NCBI GenBank assembly: GCA_021647535.1
Contig: JAKIUO010000140.1
Span: 1-7,980 of the forward strand
DNA: 7,980 nucleotides
Reading direction: 5' to 3'
From: Hyphomicrobiaceae bacterium
GTDB lineage: Bacteria > Pseudomonadota > Alphaproteobacteria > Rhizobiales > JAKIUO01
In this document: positions 5,077-7,980 of the stretch, piece after piece
Layout of the letters: each line of letters starts with the position of its first letter
Numbering within the stretch: the stretch's first letter is position 1
Notes under the pieces: generated by a model
Databases searched by the model: none
The model's input: the letters and a program-made list of their open reading frames with translations, nothing else
Told to the model about the DNA's origin: nothing
Program-made: the position numbers and the translations under genes

Positions 5077-7006
5077 TGTCAGCTTTGGGATCTTCTCCGG
5101 TCAGTTCGACAACGGCTTCATGGGGCGACATGAACACTTCACCAGGTGACAAATGGCTTAAAAAGCGTGAGCGCTCAAGCATGTCCATCAGTGGTCCCTT
5201 GACAGCAGCCAGATGAATGAGCACGCCAGCATCGCGATAGGCCAGAATGAGCTGTTCGAGGGTTTCCAGAGCGGACGCGTCAATCAGGCTGACGGTATCC
5301 ATGACCAGCACCACATGTTTGACATCGGGGCGCTCGGCGATTTCAGCCAACATGCGATCTTCCAGATAAGCGGCATTGGCAAAGAACAGGTTGTCATCAA
5401 TGCGAATGAGTAGCAGATCGTCATAGGTCCGGGTTTTGCGCCGTTTGATCGAGCGAAAATTTTCTGAGTTGCCGACACGTCCGAGCACGGGCATTCGCGG
5501 TTGGCTGGAGCGATAGAGATACATGCCAATAGACAGGGTGATGCCCAGCAATATGCCGACTTCGACCCCGGAGGCGAGGACAGCAATAAAGGTGACGAAA
5601 AAAGCCAGCCCATCGGGTTTGTAATATTTCCAGGCCGAAACCAGGGGGGAAAAGTCAATCAGGGTGGTCACGGCAACAATGATGATAACCGCCAGTGTCG
5701 CCTTGGGGATATAATAGAGCAGGGGGGTAAAAAAGATCAGCACGATGGCAATGAGCAGCGCCGTAAACATGGCTGATAGCTGGGTATTGGCTCCTGAGGT
5801 AAAATTGACCACAGAGCGTGAAAAACTGCCTGTCACCGGATAACCGCCAGACATGGCGGCCCCAAAATTAGCAGCTCCCAGACCTATAAGCTCTTGATTG
5901 GGATCAACTTTCTGGCGTTTTCGAGTGGCCAGAGATTTGGCCACAGACAGGCTTTCCACCAACCCGACAACTGAAATCAGAATGGCGGCTGGCAGCAGTT
6001 GCTTCCACAGATCATAGTCCCATGCGGGAGGGGATATGGCGGGAAAACCAGGGGGGATATAGCCAACAATGGCCACGCCAGCGGTTTTATGGATATCAAA
6101 TATCCAGGCATAGCTGGCACTGATGATCACCAGCAACAGAGCCATACCCTTGGGCAGCGCCATGGAAATACCCTCTGAAAATCCCATCTCACGCAAGCGG
6201 TGGCGGAACTGGGCGCGTGAGATCATAATGACGACGCCCAGCAGGGACAAGAGCAGGGTGGTGGGATTGACCTTGTCGAGATTGGCATAGATGGTATGCA
6301 AAAGCTCCCACAGGCTGTGTGTCGGGGGCAAAGTCAGGCCGAGCATGTGTTTGAGCTGTGAAAAAGAGATAATGATGGCGGCAGCCGTGGTGAAACCGGC
6401 GATCACCGGGTGGCCGATAAAATTGGTCAAAAAACCAAGCCGCAACAGTCCGGCCCCGATCAAGACGAGAGAGCTCAGCATCGCCAGTATGATGGCCAGA
6501 CCAAGATATTCGGCTGAGCCGACAGGTGCGAGCGGGGCCAGCGTATGGGCGACCATCAGAGACACAATGGCCACGGGACCAACACCAAGGACACGAGATG
6601 AGCCAAAGATCGCATAAAGGAAGAGGGGAATCACGGCAGTGTAAAGGCCAATTTGAGGGGGCAAACCGGCCAGCATGGCATAGGCCATGCTTTGTGGCAT
6701 CAACATGATGGCGACCACCATGCCGGCCAGCAGATCACCCGAAAGCTGTTCGCGCTGATAATTGCGGCCCCAGCGATAGACTGGCAGGTAGGCATCAACC
6801 AGATCCCCGCGTTTGCGCCAGGCTTGACGCAGGCGCACTCTGATACGCCGTTCGCCGAATTCGCGGGTCACCGGGTGGATTTTGCCGCCAAGTGTGGAAT
6901 GGGAAAAGCGCCGTGTGATATTATTTAATGAGGATTGTTGTCGTCCACGCCAGATGACCTTGGAGAGGGGTCTTAAATGTTTGCGTATGGATTTGAGTTC
7001 TGGCAT
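5066..7006 (-). CDS. SulP/SLC26-family anion transporter with STAS domain
   Basis: A 646-residue inner-membrane transporter. After a 78-residue basic N-terminal region, the SulP membrane core runs from about 88 to 500, with landmarks MPQSMAYAMLAGLPPQIGLY (103-122, first membrane segments), GVGPVAIVSL (141-150), GHPVIAGF (198-205) and GGYPVTGSFSRS (387-398). A cytosolic STAS domain spans about 530-636, with the loop SLIDASALETL (573-583) that in relatives binds nucleotide or partners. SulP proteins move sulfate, bicarbonate or dicarboxylates; the substrate cannot be read from sequence alone. Start ATG at 7006 has only a weak GAG 11 bases upstream; GTG codons at residues 46 and 56 have no better site, so the start is not certain. 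Typical bacterial relatives begin close to the LPVYRW segment (74-79), so the N-terminal extension is unusual. The C terminus ends at an A7 run with a possible longer tail in the +1 frame. It appears to be transcribed alone. Confidence 0.95.
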   Translation of the reverse strand: MPELKSIRKHLRPLSKVIWRGRQQSSLNNITRRFSHSTLGGKIHPVTREFGERRIRVRLRQAWRKRGDLVDAYLPVYRWGRNYQREQLSGDLLAGMVVAIMLMPQSMAYAMLAGLPPQIGLYTAVIPLFLYAIFGSSRVLGVGPVAIVSLMVAHTLAPLAPVGSAEYLGLAIILAMLSSLVLIGAGLLRLGFLTNFIGHPVIAGFTTAAAIIISFSQLKHMLGLTLPPTHSLWELLHTIYANLDKVNPTTLLLSLLGVVIMISRAQFRHRLREMGFSEGISMALPKGMALLLVIISASYAWIFDIHKTAGVAIVGYIPPGFPAISPPAWDYDLWKQLLPAAILISVVGLVESLSVAKSLATRKRQKVDPNQELIGLGAANFGAAMSGGYPVTGSFSRSVVNFTSGANTQLSAMFTALLIAIVLIFFTPLLYYIPKATLAVIIIVAVTTLIDFSPLVSAWKYYKPDGLAFFVTFIAVLASGVEVGILLGITLSIGMYLYRSSQPRMPVLGRVGNSENFRSIKRRKTRTYDDLLLIRIDDNLFFANAAYLEDRMLAEIAERPDVKHVVLVMDTVSLIDASALETLEQLILAYRDAGVLIHLAAVKGPLMDMLERSRFLSHLSPGEVFMSPHEAVVELTGEDPKADKKS

Positions 7007-7347
7007 GGATTTTTTAACTCGGTTGCCAATCAGGCCCCTGTTGAAGTGAACATGATTGTAATGTGACTTTTTTCTACACAGTGCGCATAGTATAAATGAC
7101 CAAGGGAGGAACCAATAGCTAAATCTCCACCTATACCTAAAGGGGAGGTCTCCAGGTTGCTTTGATTGCCAAAGTTAAAGAGGCGTCAGGAACTTATGAG
7201 CATCACCTTGAAATGCAGAATTGGGTCTTTTGGGGTTGGAAATCCTTTTATATTCTTGAATTGCCTCGGATCGTTTTGCGGATATTAGGGAAGTTGTTGC
7301 TCAACAATCCACAAAATCATCCGTTTGAGTTTAAGTTTCCACAGACC
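7007..7347. other. Gene-free gap between the USP gene and the transporter
   Basis: No supported gene was found in these 341 bases. A small hairpin (7125-7147: CTCC and CCT pairing with AGG and GGAG with one bulged base, 8-base loop) has no T run on either strand. TTGTTGCTCAACAA at about 7296-7309 is a near-palindrome with a two-base centre, also without a T run. No convincing terminator for the USP gene was seen. Two AG-rich blocks read as Shine-Dalgarno-like on the plus strand but precede no sensible reading frame. Confidence 0.6.
7089..7115 (-). promoter_or_regulatory. Weak candidate promoter for the transporter
   Basis: On the minus strand TATACT (7094-7089) is a good -10 match. TTGGTT (7115-7110) is a possible -35 box, but the spacer is only 15 bases. 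It would give an untranslated leader of about 75 bases before the ATG at 7006. The -10 box is the main support; the call is tentative. Confidence 0.3.
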
Positions 7348-7980
7348 CTAACGGACGATCATAACCGAGTTTTTTGCTTTTTTCAAAATAGAGTGAGACG
7401 TGCTGCCCAGAAACATCTGTTTGAGTTTTGATTTTTCGGTGGCAGAGATGACAATGAGCGAATAATCGCGGCCTTTTTCGATAATACGCCAGACAGGCTC
7501 GCCGATTTCGGCTGTTTTTTCGCTGACTTTGAGGCCCGCTTCTTCCACAACGCTTTCCGCACGCTCCAGTGCATTTTGTGCAGACGGCAGGCTTTCATCA
7601 TCGTCTGCGACCGAATAAAGATGAATGGAACAGCCGCAGCGCGCTGCCATGATAGCATCTTTTGCGACCATTTCCATGGAGCTTTCCGTATCTGTTACAC
7701 AGATCAGATGACCATGTTCTTCTTCGAGTTCGCGCACCAGAATAACGGTGCCGTCATGTTCGGTGGCCACACCAATGGCGGTATACATATCAATATGCCC
7801 GGCCCCGGAACCGCTTTCCTGTGAAGCCGAGACGATGACGATATCATAATGATAGAAATGCGCTTCATCAAGAATACCGGTGAGCACGGAACTTGATTCG
7901 CGTACAATCAGCGAGATGCGCTGGCCGGTTTTCTTGCTGCTATATTTGATAATGTGATCGCCCGAACGGGTGCCGCGAAA
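7348..7980 (-). CDS. Universal-stress-protein family protein, C-terminal part (5' end outside the window)
   Basis: The frame is open to the window edge, so only the last 210 residues are seen. Visible residues 1-83 look like the end of one USP-type domain (DIVIVSASQ at 46-54, then GTVILVRE at 77-84). Residues about 89-210 form a second one, starting HLICVTDTESSMEMV and ending FLGSTSHSILKKAKNSVMIVR. USP domains have a Rossmann-like fold and often bind ATP through G-2X-G-9X-G(S/T). Here the second domain keeps the final GSTS (192-195) but the preceding TEKSKLK segment lacks the first glycines, so nucleotide binding is doubtful. It could be a tandem USP protein or the cytosolic end of a transporter fused to USP domains; the missing N terminus would decide. 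A GTG at 7887 could be mistaken for the start, but the coherent upstream sequence argues against this. Confidence 0.8.
   Translation of the reverse strand, partial: FRGTRSGDHIIKYSSKKTGQRISLIVRESSSVLTGILDEAHFYHYDIVIVSASQESGSGAGHIDMYTAIGVATEHDGTVILVRELEEEHGHLICVTDTESSMEMVAKDAIMAARCGCSIHLYSVADDDESLPSAQNALERAESVVEEAGLKVSEKTAEIGEPVWRIIEKGRDYSLIVISATEKSKLKQMFLGSTSHSILKKAKNSVMIVR

Noticed and set aside
4919..5149. Plus-strand frame over the end of the transporter gene
   Set aside because: Its acidic repeats are the reverse strand of the lysine-rich repeat and STAS end; no independent support.
7162..7431. Plus-strand frame of 89 codons crossing the gap and the end of the USP gene
   Set aside because: TTG start with a poorly spaced ribosome site, overlaps the USP gene, and has no recognisable domain.

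Overview
The window reads as chromosomal DNA of a Gram-negative, respiring proteobacterium of medium GC content. All four complete genes and the one partial gene lie on the minus strand, so transcription runs from high to low coordinates. An alphaproteobacterium is my tentative guess from protein style; nothing in the window proves it. There is no sign of a mobile element, CRISPR array, tRNA or rRNA.

In transcription order: (1) 7980-7348 is the C-terminal 210 residues of a universal-stress-protein (USP) type protein with a second USP domain, its start lying beyond the window. (2) 7347-7007 is a gene-free gap with a weak candidate promoter. (3) 7006-5066 is a SulP/SLC26-family anion transporter with a C-terminal STAS domain, an unusually long basic N-terminal extension, and an apparent Lys/Ala/Ser-rich tail left in the +1 frame just after a run of seven A. 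(4) 5065-4704 is a gap with a sigma70-like promoter followed at once by a structured RNA ending in a hairpin plus U7. (5) 4703-2112 is a large secreted cytochrome c with seven CXXCH haem motifs, an embedded peptidoglycan-binding-type domain and an EF-hand loop, closed by a strong terminator. (6) 2003-678 and 691-155 are an overlapping pair: a secreted parvulin-type peptidyl-prolyl isomerase and a TlpA-like thioredoxin.

The coherent theme is the cell envelope. The cytochrome is a periplasmic or wall-associated electron carrier. The foldase and the CXXC thioredoxin beside it are the kinds of helper that could fold it and keep its haem-binding cysteines reduced; that link is inferred from position and family. 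The most unusual items are the structured, terminator-ended leader (or small RNA) in front of the cytochrome, the frame-shifted lysine-rich tail of the transporter, and the peptidoglycan-binding module inserted between haem motifs.
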